Shown here: positions 1-11,400 of the stretch, piece by piece
Numbering within the stretch: position 1 is the stretch's first letter
How the letters are laid out: every line of letters starts with the position of its first letter
Assembly (NCBI GenBank): GCA_900088475.1
Contig: FLMG01002844.1
Location: 1 to 48,887 of the forward strand
Source of the DNA: Hyphochytrium catenoides
Taxonomy: Eukaryota > Sar > Hyphochytriomycetes > Hyphochytriales > Hyphochytriaceae
Length of the DNA: 48,887 nucleotides
Direction of reading: 5' to 3'
Program-made: the position numbers and the translations under genes
Notes under the pieces: model-generated
Databases searched by the model: none
Seen by the model: only the letters and a program-made list of their open reading frames with translations
What the model was told of the DNA's origin: nothing

Positions 1-509
1 ATGACCGTTAGCGACTACCACGTGACCATGTACATACTCTGTTCACTAGTACAACAACAACGCACACTGGGAGGCGTGATGTTGTACGCTGTAACAGAAA
101 GCGTGACGGACCGACGTGATAGGAAAGTGCATTAGCCCCAAGAAATGACAGAGGTTTGAAGCTCGTCCAGTGTGCTGGCGTCTCTCAGTGTCTCTCCTAC
201 GACCATGTCCAGCCGCAATAACTTTATCCGGCCACTGTCTGGTCCTCGACCGCTGACGGTGTCTACGCTAACAAATCTTCTAGTGCAGTGGGAATTTTCG
301 AGGATGATGTTGAGCTTGGAGGTTCGATATAGCGCGACGCTTCGTTGTTCGGTCGTTGTTCGGTCACAAGCGATGATAGGTGAATGAAGGCATTTGGGAG
401 GAGACGGTAGCCTGAGGAGTTTGTAGTTCTAGTTGTTAATAACTTATAAGGAGATGAGACGAGCCCCTACAGAGATATGAGCTAAGCAGAGCATATACGG
501 AAGAGCTTT
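1..509. other. No gene recognised
   Basis: Short open frames occur here, but none has a splice-consistent extension, a signal peptide or a recognisable motif. The stretch lies downstream of the 3' end of the minus-strand FABP-like gene and may hold its 3' UTR. Confidence 0.5.
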
Positions 510-1249
510 TCATCGCCTTCTCTTGGTGCCGCTGCCTTCTGTGGGGTCTTCATTCAGAAACTCGTCGTCATCTGAATCATCAATAGTGCCGACTCCTCTG
601 TTGAAATATCTGTGGGTCAGCACCGGCTCCTTGCCAGGTACTCTGAGATCCAACAGTACGTGCATCACGTTCCCTCCATCCTCCAAAGTCCTGGTGTCAT
701 AGAGCACAATCTTGTTCGGAAGGTTCGACACCGTGGACAGAGATGTAGGTAAGGCCGTAATCTTGATCTGTATACAGGAAATGGGAAAGGTGTGTCCGAA
801 GTTCAGAGAGACTAAGTCCTCTTCTTTCGTAGTGCTCAAGAGCGATAGTTACTATGCTACGTACCACAGCTGACTTGACAGTCACTTCCTGGTTAAAACG
901 GAGAGGCTTTGTCTCCTTGAAGATCTTGGTGCGACGGGTGATGTTGAACTCTGTCTCACTTTGCTGAATGAATACAATCAGGTTTAGCTTCTCTGCGGCC
1001 TGTCGTGCAATGAGAGGCAAGCCCTGGATGGCGCGAGTAGAGCAGAAAGAAGTGAGACGGGCGAGCATTCTGAGGGCTAGGATAGCTACTAAGTAAATCC
1101 ATCCTCAAGCTTACCATGGCTTCCAAATACTTGTCCGTGGACTCTGAGCGCGATCTATCTAGATACCATTTGCCTGTAAAGTTGGGGCAAGAGCCAGTGG
1201 AGACCACTGGCGCTGTTACCCCCTGCGTTTTCTTGTTAAAGGCCTTCAT
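510..1249 (-). CDS. Small FABP/lipocalin-like protein, 3 exons
   Basis: Exons on the minus strand are 1249-1115, 1023-861 and 823-510, giving about 204 residues. The first exon holds a FTGKWYLDRSRSESTDKYLEAM-like start (F-x-G-x-W-x-L-x-x-S followed by Y-L), the signature of the calycin/fatty-acid-binding fold. The second carries the beta-strand pattern with KETKPLRFNQE. The third ends near LTHRYFNRG, which resembles the last FABP strand (TRYFKRV), followed by an acidic patch (DDSDDDEF) and a basic end KRRR. A stop codon sits directly before the ATG in frame, which supports this start. Family members bind small hydrophobic ligands in the cytosol, but the ligand here is unknown. The junction at 860/824 uses a 37-nt intron chosen to keep the frame, so it is less certain than the first. 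Confidence 0.6.
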
Positions 1250-1998
1250 CTAGCCTTCTTCAAAGCTAGTATTGGATTTAACGTCCGTAGTGCGGCTGAT
1301 GCTGGAAGGAAGAGAGTACCCTCTTCAAAATGTACTTGACAGGAGGTATAGGAAGAGCTAAGAGAGATTCTGAAGCACGGCGCAGGTTCTCAGATGACTC
1401 CTCCCGTGTTTAGACGTATGGGAAGCCAGGCTCAGTGAGAGATGGGACGCTTACAGAATCCAAAGGCACTAATGGTGGCAACTCCTTACGCAAAACTTCC
1501 AATCCCGTTGCCAGATGCTACGACTCTTTGACTCTTTGACTCTTTAGTCGAAGTAGAGAGATAAGAGGCAATGAGCCATCATTGAGCGCTGACGATGATG
1601 ATACTCTGCAATAATCTCCATCTGCCGGATGACCGTCATCTGATGACCCGAAACAATGTAAGAAAGACGGCGCACTGGCTCTGTCCTTCCGTCCTTCCTT
1701 TCCCCTCTGCTATCTCCTTCAAGTCACCTAACTACAACTATCCTATATAAAGGTTAATAGAACAGCTTCTATAAGGAAGAAGAAAAGCATCTATTCCTTA
1801 TCGGACGTGTTCTCTGATTCTACTTACCTTCAACTCCTGGAGGAGAGCTGGAGGCCGCGCTTGAAGCTGCTTCTCACAAGTCCAACAAATTTTCAGTCTT
1901 TCAATTTTCTCTAAAATCTCTGCTGAGCCTCTTCGTTCTTGAGCTCTTTATAGATGATAAAGCGCTCTAATCTACGGAGAGGACGGCCCGGGCTTTAG
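1250..1998. other. Intergenic, divergent promoter region
   Basis: The stretch separates the divergent FABP-like (-) and FN3 (+) genes. It contains three tandem copies of an 8-bp GACTCTTT unit at about 1522-1545 and a TATA-like TATATAAA at about 1744. No convincing exon was found. Upstream exons of the FN3 gene may lie in 1750-1990, where an open frame without ATG runs through CTGGAGGAGAGCTGG. Confidence 0.35.
1522..1545. repeat. Tandem GACTCTTT x3
   Basis: Three consecutive copies of an 8-base unit are visible between the FABP-like gene and the FN3 gene. No function is implied. Confidence 0.8.
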
Positions 1999-2712
1999 CT
2001 TGACGAGTCACCTCTTGTCAAGACTCTGTGTCGCCTTGCCATTGACCTTGTTGAGCTTCTTCGAGAGGAGAAGCTTGTTCAGCTGCAAACGGTGCCTATC
2101 GCCGACACTGAAGTTAGCGGTGCCTTTTGCTCGCTTGCCAAGAAGATCTGCGCTGCCAAGCGTTATATTCGACAGGTCGCGAAGTACGCGAGAGGATTCT
2201 TATGGCGACCCCTGCAGCTCCAGCAGGCAGAATAGCTCTGGTGGTCAGTCTTACAGGAGCTAAGCACTTTTGTCTCGTGAACTATTTTGACACCTTCTGC
2301 ATGACAGGAACCCACAGAGGTATCCCTGCGACTTTCTTGGGCGGCAGACAAGACATTGCTATACACTGCGTACTACAAGGTAAGCTTGATGAGGGTCCTC
2401 CTATAGAGCTTGCCCGGCATCGCTCAAGCACTCTCCACTTGCAGCGACCTCATGAAGAGTGGGCGGCAGCGAGAACTGTTCCATTAGACAAAGCTGGAGT
2501 TGGAGAAGTCGAGCTTTTTGACTTAGAACCTTCTACGACCTACGAGGTGCGAGTCACAGCCCGAGACCCTACCAGCGGTCTTGAAAGCGAACCCAGTCAA
2601 GCATTTGCCTTCGACACTGCTCCAGTTGGCTGCACACCATCCCGCCGTTCCTGTCTGTGTTTATTGCTTTGATGCCACCACAGAAGAAGAAAGCTGGGAA
2701 AAGCCCACATAG
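1999..2712 (+). CDS. Fibronectin type III domain protein, incomplete model
   Basis: Three coding pieces are supported. An exon starting at 1999 after GGGCTTTAG encodes a helical stretch (LDESPLVKTLCRLAIDLVEL). A 72-nt exon 2308-2379 encodes TEVSLRLSWAADKTLLYTAYYK and ends at GTAAGC. The next exon starts at 2445 after TTGCAG and encodes EEWAAARTVPL, VELFDLEPSTTYEVRV and SGLESEPS. Together the last two give a textbook FN3 fold, with the W of strand B, Y-Y of strand C, and the L-x-P-x-T-x-Y-x-V-x-V of strands E-F. FN3 domains bind proteins. The frame in use stops at 2670-2672, but the +1 frame continues with a WW-like end to a stop at 2710. The links between the first exon and the FN3 part, and between FN3 and the WW-like part, are unresolved. 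The gene runs tail to tail towards the dehydrogenase, whose stop is at 2991. Confidence 0.55.
2662..2712 (+). other. WW-domain-like C-terminal half
   Basis: The frame reads YCFDATTEEESWEKPT followed by a stop. Y-x-F-D/N-x-x-T-x-E-x-x-W-x-x-P is the second half of a WW domain, a proline-rich-peptide binding module. The first Trp of the domain is not seen upstream in this frame, and the FN3 exon before it is in a different frame. It is either a spliced or frameshifted continuation of the FN3 gene or a chance match. Confidence 0.35.
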
Positions 2713-2990
2713 CGAGGCGCAGGACAGCAGAAACATAGCAGATGGCTTCACTTGCTGGTTTATTAACATCCTCTCGACAGCGGAGCTTGTACTTCCTGCT
2801 GCTTCAGCCATATCTGCAGTGCCACGTTGTCCTCTTCTTTCTCTCTCCCTGCCTTCCTTTTCTCCAGACGGGAGATTTTTTCTCCCTCCCCACCGCTTCG
2901 TTCTTATCAGAGGTCCATCTCTTCTCACGAGACATCTTTCTTTAAGAGAGAGGCCCCTCGCGCAAGGCGTGCCTACCCTAAGCTTCCGCC

Positions 2991-5900
2991 CTACAACTGT
3001 CCAGCGAAGTTTGCCTTATCCCCCGAGAAGCGAGTCAGATCGGCTGCCTGTCCTGGCCACCGCTGCGTAATCTTCCTGCGGCTAGTGAAGAACTCTAAGC
3101 ACCCATCGCCTATTGCAAAGAGACACGAAAAGTAGGGTTGTGAGCAAGGTGCGCACCGCAAGAATCCAGGTCTGAGTAGACAAGAGGATGTGGATTATCA
3201 GACCAAGCCAGAGTAGAAGACAGATAGGGAACAGGAGAAAGAGAGACATCGCCAAGACAAATGGAGGCCACCTCTGAGCGGAACTTCCGATGACAGATCT
3301 ATCTAACTAACAGAGTCTGACCTGTGATATCCATGTCGCCATACTTGCTTCTTGTCCCGTACAGTCCACCAAATGAGAATGGCTCTCTGCAACACGAATG
3401 GCAAACATCAGTTCAATAGAAGCTATCGAACTCAAGGAGAAAAAGTGGAGAGTTGGCCAAGGTGGTCCGCATCTAAGATCACTGACAATACGCCGACACA
3501 TCCTAGCTTTAGGAATTTAAAAGATACTGATAGCACCATAAGACGGGCACAACGGTAAAATGCGATGGGGACGACCTCCGCTCCACAATGGTTGGCGAGC
3601 GGATAGAAGACAGGGAAAACCTAAGGTAGCGTATCGCTAAAGATCGCGATGGCTAGGGTTTGCCCGTACCTGGGCACTGGGATGCCAATATTAACGCCAA
3701 TCATTGAGGCCCTGAACCTTGACTCGAAGTACTGAGCACTGCTCCCGTTGGTCGTGTAGATAGACGCGGCGTTGCCGTAGGGATTTGCGTTCTCAATGGC
3801 CAGTGCCTCGTCCGCAGTTTTCACCTACCAGGAAACGTCAGCCTCGTCTAGCTCAGGTCCTCATCACCCCGTCGGCTATTATCTTTCTCTTTGAGTCGGT
3901 CTGTTGGTAGATCTGTACTTGCCTTCAAGACGGAGAGAACGGGCCCAAAGATCTCCTCATGCAGAGCCTTATCTGTTTTCTGCTTATGTAGGATGACGGT
4001 GGGGCCAACCCATGTGCCAGGACTGCGTTTCGCCCAGCTCCGGCCGTCAACCAATATCTTAGCTCCTGCTTTCTCTGCCTCGTTGATATAATTCAATATC
4101 CTATGGGTGAGAATTGCTTAGTGCTAATGCTGACGCCATGGGAAGTACTAGAAGAGAGAGAATCACGTCGAACGACAGGCGGGCAGTGAGAGCATCCTGT
4201 GCCTAAAGAAAGAGGTCTGGGCCTATACGCAACCCTTTCAAGAGCCGCTAAACCACTTTCAAGCTTACCGTTCTTTGGACTGTTTGTCAATAACCGCGCC
4301 CACCTGACCCTTCTCAGTGCCAGGAGCCAGCTTGGAGGTAAGCTGCACAACTCTGTTAAGTAGTTGATCACCTCCCCCGACAAGAAGGAGAGCGGATGCG
4401 GCCATGCACCTGTTTGGGCGAAGGACGGGCGTAAAGGCAAAGTCGATCTCAGGCCAGTTTCTAGGATGAAGGAATGATTGCTTGGCAGTCTTACCGTTGG
4501 CCGGCGCAGCCCGCGAATGAAGCGACGATATCTGAAGCTGCGGTTTCCAAGTCTGCATCTGGGAGAGCGACAAGGTGATTTTTTGCGCCACCGAGGGCAA
4601 GGCAGCGCTTGTTCACTGCTCTACAGCGCTTCGAGACGATCTCAGCTACTCGACTACACAGCAAGAGTGTAACCAAATACAGATTGGATGATCGTGAGCC
4701 TTGCAGAGCCTAAAGATAGAACATAGGGGAAGTAAGCCAAACAAGCCATAGTCTACTCTACCTGGAGCCAACGAACGTCACAGCGGCAATGTCCTTATGG
4801 TCACACAGTGCGTTAACTGCATCCACTGTGCCATTCACAATCTGTGAGAGAGCGTAGGGAAAGAATGAGTGAGATTACGTAGATTAGGATCTCCCGTCTC
4901 ACAGGTGTGCTCTAGATAACGGTCATTGTACCTGGAAGACGCCGTCAGGCACTCCTGCCTCCTTCAACAACTGGCTGACTCTAAACATTGTGAGCGGCAC
5001 CTAGCACAAGCAGCGTGTACGAAGCAAGGATATAAGGAAGGCATACATGCTAACGGTGCGATATGACGTAGAGAGCGACAATGAAGAAGATTGAGGGCCG
5101 AACAGCCAGACTTGGAGGTTCAAGATGTACGAGTCCGTACTTTCTCGGAAGGCTTCAAGATAATGCAGTTCCCTGCAGTGAGAGCGATGGGCACCGTCCA
5201 CATTGGAACCATTATCGGGAAATTGAAAGGCACGATTGAGGCCACGACGCCCAGAGGGTCGCGCACCTCATGACAGGTGATCCCACGGCTAACCTGGAGA
5301 TACTTTCCCTATATACACGAGAGAGACCAGCCACAGCAGTAGTTAACATTAGAAAAGTAAGAAGTGAAGAAAAGATGGGCAAGAGTGGCCCCCGGAAGAG
5401 ATAGAGAGCGTGAGAGAGCGAGCAAGCGAGAGAGAGTTAGAGAGAGAGAGGAAAAGAGAGGTTGACTACAGTTCCCTCGGGTTGGTCGCCTCCAGTTCAA
5501 CCCTGAGAAGGCTATGGAAAAGGAAGAATTCTATCGGTACCTGGATTAATTGAGGAATGGAGCACGCCCATTCCACCGTCTCGTTTCCCTTAGCAACTGA
5601 TGCCAGAGCTTCCACCTTATTCTTGCCATTTTCCTTCACTACCAGGTCAGCCAGCTCATCTGTCATTAGGGATTTAAGAGAGCATAAAGGCACCGTAAGA
5701 GAGACATAAGTGGTTAATAACGCGATAATCCAGGACCCGAGACAGGCGAGGCCCGCACCTGCATGGGTCTCCATCAGGTGATGGAACCTAAACATAATTG
5801 CTGCCCGAGCCTTCACAGTCAGCCCGCTCCACTCTGGAAAGGCAGCTTTGGCAGCCGCCACAGCCGCGTCTACATCTGCGGCAGAAGAGACAGCAACTCG

Positions 5901-6133
5901 TCCAATGACCTCATCAGTGCACGGAGAGTGCACATCCAAGTACTTGCCGCTCTTCGGGGCTACCGTTCGGCCATTGATGACGTTGTCTGCCACAATGGTG
6001 CTGAGCTTTAGCCTGTAGATCAGTATTGCAAGACACTTAGTACTCAAAGCGCCAATCTAATGATGACCTTTCGGTGGCTGCACCTCTTATTAGGCGATTT
6101 AGGGGATGTTGGTCTCTCCGCAGTGCTGGACAT
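2991..6133 (-). CDS. Methylmalonate-semialdehyde dehydrogenase (CoA-acylating), 12 exons
   Basis: This enzyme (ALDH6A1 family) oxidises methylmalonate and malonate semialdehydes to propionyl- and acetyl-CoA in valine and pyrimidine breakdown, normally in mitochondria. Exons on the minus strand are 6133-6068 (tentative), 6005-5759, 5659-5541, 5308-5141, 5000-4932, 4841-4762, 4653-4495, 4409-4269, 4100-3923, 3824-3670, 3386-3322 and 3109-2991, all in phase. Landmarks in order: [58 protein letters not shown] (nucleotide-binding GS turn), [23 protein letters not shown] with the catalytic Cys, [35 protein letters not shown] and the C-terminal [15 protein letters not shown]. The intron 3922-3825 begins GCAAGT, a GC-AG intron, because only that donor keeps the frame. 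The first exon ([13 protein letters not shown]) is basic and Ser/Thr-rich but not a clear targeting peptide, so the true N-terminus may differ. Confidence 0.95.
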
Positions 6134-8406
6134 CTTGCCCTCGGTCAAAAAGGAACTTCGTTTTCAAGGACTTCTCGTGGTGTCGCTTATAGTAGTTGAA
6201 GACTGCGGCCAGACCGTGTCTTGGACGTAGAGCAGTGTTGATCGGAGAGACAGAGTGAGGGTGAGAGTTTGAGGCAGAGGCTTAGGGATTGTGCTGATCG
6301 GTCTGTGGGCGCGGCGGCAGGTGAAGCGTCAGGCTGATCACTGAGCCTCATCAGTGCCAAGATCCCAACAACATCACCAACTGGGAAACACAATGCAAGG
6401 ATGTTGGGCGACCATCGTGAAACTTACGAGACTGAAACCTTTCACTATTTAAACATGATGGGAATAAAGAAATTATGGAATGTTTCGTTCAAAGTTGCTA
6501 ACGATCTTGAAGTTCAAGAGTTGCTGCCTCTGAAGGGAGAAAGAGCTCTTGAAGTCTTGAGGTCTTTCTTCTTTGGAGAAGGGAAGGCAAGGACCACAAG
6601 TGGATCCTGCTTGCCTGCGTGAGATGGCCTGGCTCAGATTGCCAGCGCTGGAGTTTGCAGAGGAAAAGAAGTGATCGCCTTGGCAGATAGTGGAGGCTGC
6701 TGGCTATTCTGGCCTTTGCTTGAGGTGTAGCCAGCAGACCCATAGACTCTACCGCTCGAAAGATACTCCCGGCCTAGCCATGTCAGGTGGTCAAGTAGTG
6801 GCAGTGTGAGGAGCCGTTGTGTCGTGGTGATAGCAGGAAGATCATGCAGCTTGTTGAAGCTCGTCCTCTGCCTCTCGATCTACTAGGGACTAACGCTAGC
6901 AGAGTTAGCCATCCCGACAGTACTCGAAGCCCAAGGATGTCTGTCCGTTGACCTCAAAAGATAGAGGGAGTTCTACAGGCAGGCAACGCCTTCCCATGTT
7001 CACATTTATGAGACTTGACAGTGTGGCTCTTTCAAAGTGAAAAGAAACAAAGTTGTGCTCTATTCTGTGCCGAAAGCTTGGAAATCTCTATCTCTGTCTG
7101 CCACGACACCTCGGCCTATTCTCTTCTTCCTTCGCTTTTCGGGTGAATGTTTCGCCCTTCTTTTTTCTTCTAGGGTCACTTCCCATCCTCGTCTCCGCCC
7201 GCTCCGCTTGCGTCTATTTACACTCACTGCCGTACTCCCCTTCTTCGATACTCGTCATCCTATCCCTAATAGCTGTACTTTTCATCTCCTCGGTCTCTCT
7301 CTTTCCTCTCTCTCTCTCTCCCTCTCTCTCTGTGTGTGTTACTCTCCTCTGTACGTAACTGCATGGCAAGAGTTCTCGGTACTAAGAATAGAGGCCAAGA
7401 GTCGGCCTGCCACCTGTCGGTAGACTAAAGCCAATGGGTTGGGCGCCGCAGGCATTCAGCGAAGGTTAAGAGGACCGAATTCGTGGAACCAGCATATGCG
7501 AGTCATATACCACTTAGCAGCTATTTGTCGAGCGACGGCAAGAAGAGTGGATAGACAGCGATTGACAACGGTTCTTGGTGAAGCTAGTAGCGATTAGAGG
7601 TGACAGCCCATAACAAAGAAGCTCTATTGCTTCTAGTTCTCCTGATTTAATAGACGTGCGGGACGACACCCATGAAGAAGATCCCGGCAATGCGGCGACG
7701 AGTGCCCCTGCTCATCGGTCCCCTTACCAACAGAAGGGACCTGAATGTGACCTACGTGGCTGCACATCTATGTCGAGCCCCATTCAGGGCTGCCGCGATG
7801 ACCTGGACGGATGAGCGTCTGGCTGGCGGCGGAGGAGGCCTCAGGACCTTGAGATTTTGATGATGGGCCAGCGCGGCCTCGTGTTCCTGTCGATGACCAG
7901 CGGCAGATGTTCCTGTCGATAAGCAGTGGCCATGTGACGAAGGATGGGCCAGCCATAAGAGATATGGACGGACGGATTCAGAATCCATAGTCTTATGGTA
8001 ATTCTTGTTTTGTGTTTGAGTGTGGGTTTGGAGGCTCTCCTAATGTATCAATGGGCTATTACACTCACGCACCATACCTGGGGGGCTTGGGTTTGTACGG
8101 TGGTGGAGTTGAAGTTCATTTGGGGAACAGCTTTCCAAGGTCTTCAGATCCATCATCGGGCGGGACCGGGCCCACAGCTCATAGGTCGGCGCACTCTTCA
8201 GACTCCAGACGAGCCTTTGGGCCGCTGCTGAGGCGAGGTGAAAGTCCTGCCCGGCTACGGAAGGGAAGCTCAGGAGCTCAGTTGCCTATAGCACGGGTAA
8301 AAGAGAGGCGGCCAGTGCCGGAGGAAGGTTGAGACTCAACGAGCCATCTATGACCTATCTCTTTTACGGGTCTATAGGCTGTGGCTAGCGAGGCAGAGGT
8401 GTCAAG
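6134..8406. other. Long intergenic region between divergent genes
   Basis: It lies between the 5' ends of the dehydrogenase (-) and the TMEM260-like gene (+). It holds a T/C-rich stretch at about 7080-7350 ending in CT repeats and some short open frames: 6401-6622 (+), and a Gly-rich one at 8012-8332 (+). I recognise none of these and none has splice support. Unrecognised exons cannot be excluded. Confidence 0.4.
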
Positions 8407-11400
8407 ATGAGGATACATAAGCGGAGCACGAAGACGACGCAGAGGAATGCCTCCAGCGGGGCTAATGGAGAAGGTCAGGTGTTATCAGAGAAGATGCAGG
8501 GAGTTTGGGGGAAGACGTTCAGCGCTGCAAAGGACACAAGGGACCTTAAATCGGAACTTTCCGGAGCTCTCATGCTGTTCATGTTAGTACTAGGAATCTA
8601 TGTGAGAACTGCTTTCCCATCCATTCCTGGAGGCGACAGGTAAGCAACACATCTATGAGCATGTATCTCGAGCCAGTCTCTGAGCCACGAAGCTCTTGCT
8701 TGCTGCCGTTCTTGTCCTTTCACAGCGGCGAGCTTGTGGCGGAGTCCTGTCAGCTGGGGGTTGCTCACCCTCCAGGATATCCTCTCTACACGATGTTGCT
8801 CTACGTCTTTCATCGCATCATGGTCCAAGTGCCTTGGCCAGAGCATCTTACCCCTGGGTACTCTGCGAATGTATTCAGCTGCATCGTAGGCGCTGCTGCT
8901 GCAGCAGTGATTTTCCTGACGGTCCTCAGGTGTACTGAGGGGACTCCAATCTATAGGTAAATGGCTAGAGAGAATAGGCTGCCAGAACCTAGAAGCGGAG
9001 GATTCCTGCTCGTCATCTAATGATACTTTCATTTAGCTTACCTGCCGCGGCACTGGCAGCACTTCTCTTCGCCTTCTCGCCGCTTGTCTGGGAGTATTCG
9101 GTGGGAGCAGAGGTACGACCTGACTTGTTTGGTCAACCATCGGGATCATAGCAGTGACTGTTGCAGGACCAAGAGCTCACAGGCAATCTCTGTGTCTCTG
9201 TTTCTCTCTGTCTCTGACTATCTCTCTGTGGGGTGTCCCTTGCGTGCACTCCCCTTGGGATGTTAGGTATTTGCCCTTAACAACCTGTTGTGTGCACTGC
9301 TGGCGCTCCAATCTGTCCAATTCCTGGTCCGACGCTCTACATCCGTTCTTCTCTGGGGAGGCCTTGTCTGTGGCCTGGCTCTCAGCAATCAGCATACCAG
9401 TGGTAAAGTTTTCCTTAGATCCATGCCTCAAGATTGCAGACTTTGTTGTTCTCCCCCATGATCTGACGACGAGCTCCATCAGTCGACGACTGCGTCGATC
9501 TTTGCTCCCTCTCTTGTTCTTCTTTCTCCAGCAGATGCGCACTCTTTCTTTCTCTTTCTCTTCCTTCTCTTGGATACAATGCCATTCTGTCGCTTGTAGT
9601 GAGGCTGACTCTGAGTGTCTAAATATATGTGTCAAACCTCCTGTCGTTGCTCCTTCCCAACATCACGCACTCCTTTGTTGTCTTGCAGTCCTCTTCATCG
9701 TTCCTTTGGTCATCTGCATTCTCTATAGCGGGAGAAACATTATTTCACTCCGGCTACTGATAGGAATTGCAATCATGTATGTGGGCCTAGAGACCTCTTA
9801 ATCTGATCTGCCATTTGGCTGTTCTTTTCACCCTGCTATCGCTGGACGTTTTTCTTACTTGCGCCCTGAGCTCTTTCTTTGCCTCTATAGACCCTCGTGA
9901 ATTCGATGTGATCTGCCGTTCATCTTGCCATTTGTATGCGCTGACCATCCAGCCCAGCCGAAACATTTTTCTGAAACTTGCTGGGGTTTATTTTGATCAT
10001 CCTTCTTTAAATGACATGTCCTACGATCTACTGCCAATCTCCTGACACATGCAATTACCTCTCAGGGGAGCTATAGGGCTGAGCCCTTATCTGTATCTGA
10101 TACTAGCGGCGCGAACGCCGAAGACCGGCTCTTGGGGCGACACATCTAACCTACGAGGGTTTCTCCGCCACTTTCTTCGAGAGGAATATGGGACCTTGCA
10201 ACTCTCACCTTTGGACGGAGCTAGCGAGGTGAGAGCTTCTGGTCCGCTTCCCTCTTATTTCCCTCTATTCTGTATCTGTGTTAGTCTGAGTTCTAGCGCG
10301 ATGCAGGGCTTATCTGGTCTCTATGCAGAGTCTAACTTATTTAGCTGCTTTACAGGGCTTGTGGGCGAGGAATCTTGCCTTCGTTAAGGACTTGGTGTCG
10401 GAGATGCTACCTGTGGGACCCACGGCCTGCGTTGGTGCTTGGGTGATGGCAATCACTTGGAGTTCGGCACCCGCTCTGAGCCGTCTTAACCTCGCTGTCT
10501 TGGCTCTCTCTTTTACCCTTCTCTTCTACCTCACCGTCTTCCATTCTCTCTCCAACCTACCCCTATCTGAGGTAAGAGAGCCTCAATGTTGAAGAGCCCT
10601 GTCAGAATTAGAGTAATAGGTCCTCCTTCTGTCATTACAGCCCATGCCTCGCGCGGTGCACAGTAGGTTCTGGATGCAGCCCATGATTATAGGTAAGGGA
10701 CGAGCCTCTACCCACTTCTGGCGTTTACCATTGGTATTATTCTCCACCCACGCGTAGATTGTGTGACGTTTCTGGCGAGGAAGTCTGTCTTACACCTCAG
10801 GCTGTTAATTTTTGCATTTGTCGCTCTTCAAGTCGCGATCCTGTGCGGCGTCGGTGTCTCCTGGTGTCAGTACCTACCGCCAGGGAGTCATCAGACCCAA
10901 ACGTCTGAGAAGAAGATAAGCCAGGCCTATTCCAGTTACGTGCGACCTTCGCGTTCCCTCTTAGTCTGGGTTCTTGCCGCCGCCGCAGCCACCTTCCAGA
11001 TAGGCTCGAAGTTTCCAAAGATGGACCAGAGTAAGGTAAACAAGCTTAAACGTGTGAACATAAGCGTGTCCTATCTTCAGCTGCTGTATCCCCAACTACG
11101 CTCTCTCTGTCTTCCTTCGCACCATGACAATCGTCCGCGAGCAAAGCCCGTTTTTTCTAGGCAAAGCTTTCGCTTGACTACTTGCCCACTGGCTCTGTGT
11201 CCTTTGTGTCCTGGTTCACTAGAAGGGACCTGACGTATGCTACGACGTAGGCCGGTTCCAGTTTTTCAGACTTCGGAAGGGCTATGCTGGCTACTCTTCC
11301 TCATGGGGCTCTCTTACTCTCGCATACGGACATCAACTGGAATTCAATCAGATACCTTCAGGTCCCTTGCCGCTCGCTCTTGAATGTTAGATACTGTTCC

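Noticed and set aside
6401-6622. Plus-strand open frame of 73 codons (MLGDHRETYETETF)
   Set aside because: No motif, no splice partner, and it lies in a divergent promoter region; length is within chance.
7037-7423. Long Ser/Leu/Phe-rich frames
   Set aside because: They arise from T/C-rich low-complexity DNA, which is open in several frames.
8012-8332. Gly-rich open frame upstream of the TMEM260-like gene
   Set aside because: Low complexity, no family, and the TMEM260-like start at 8407 is sufficient without it.
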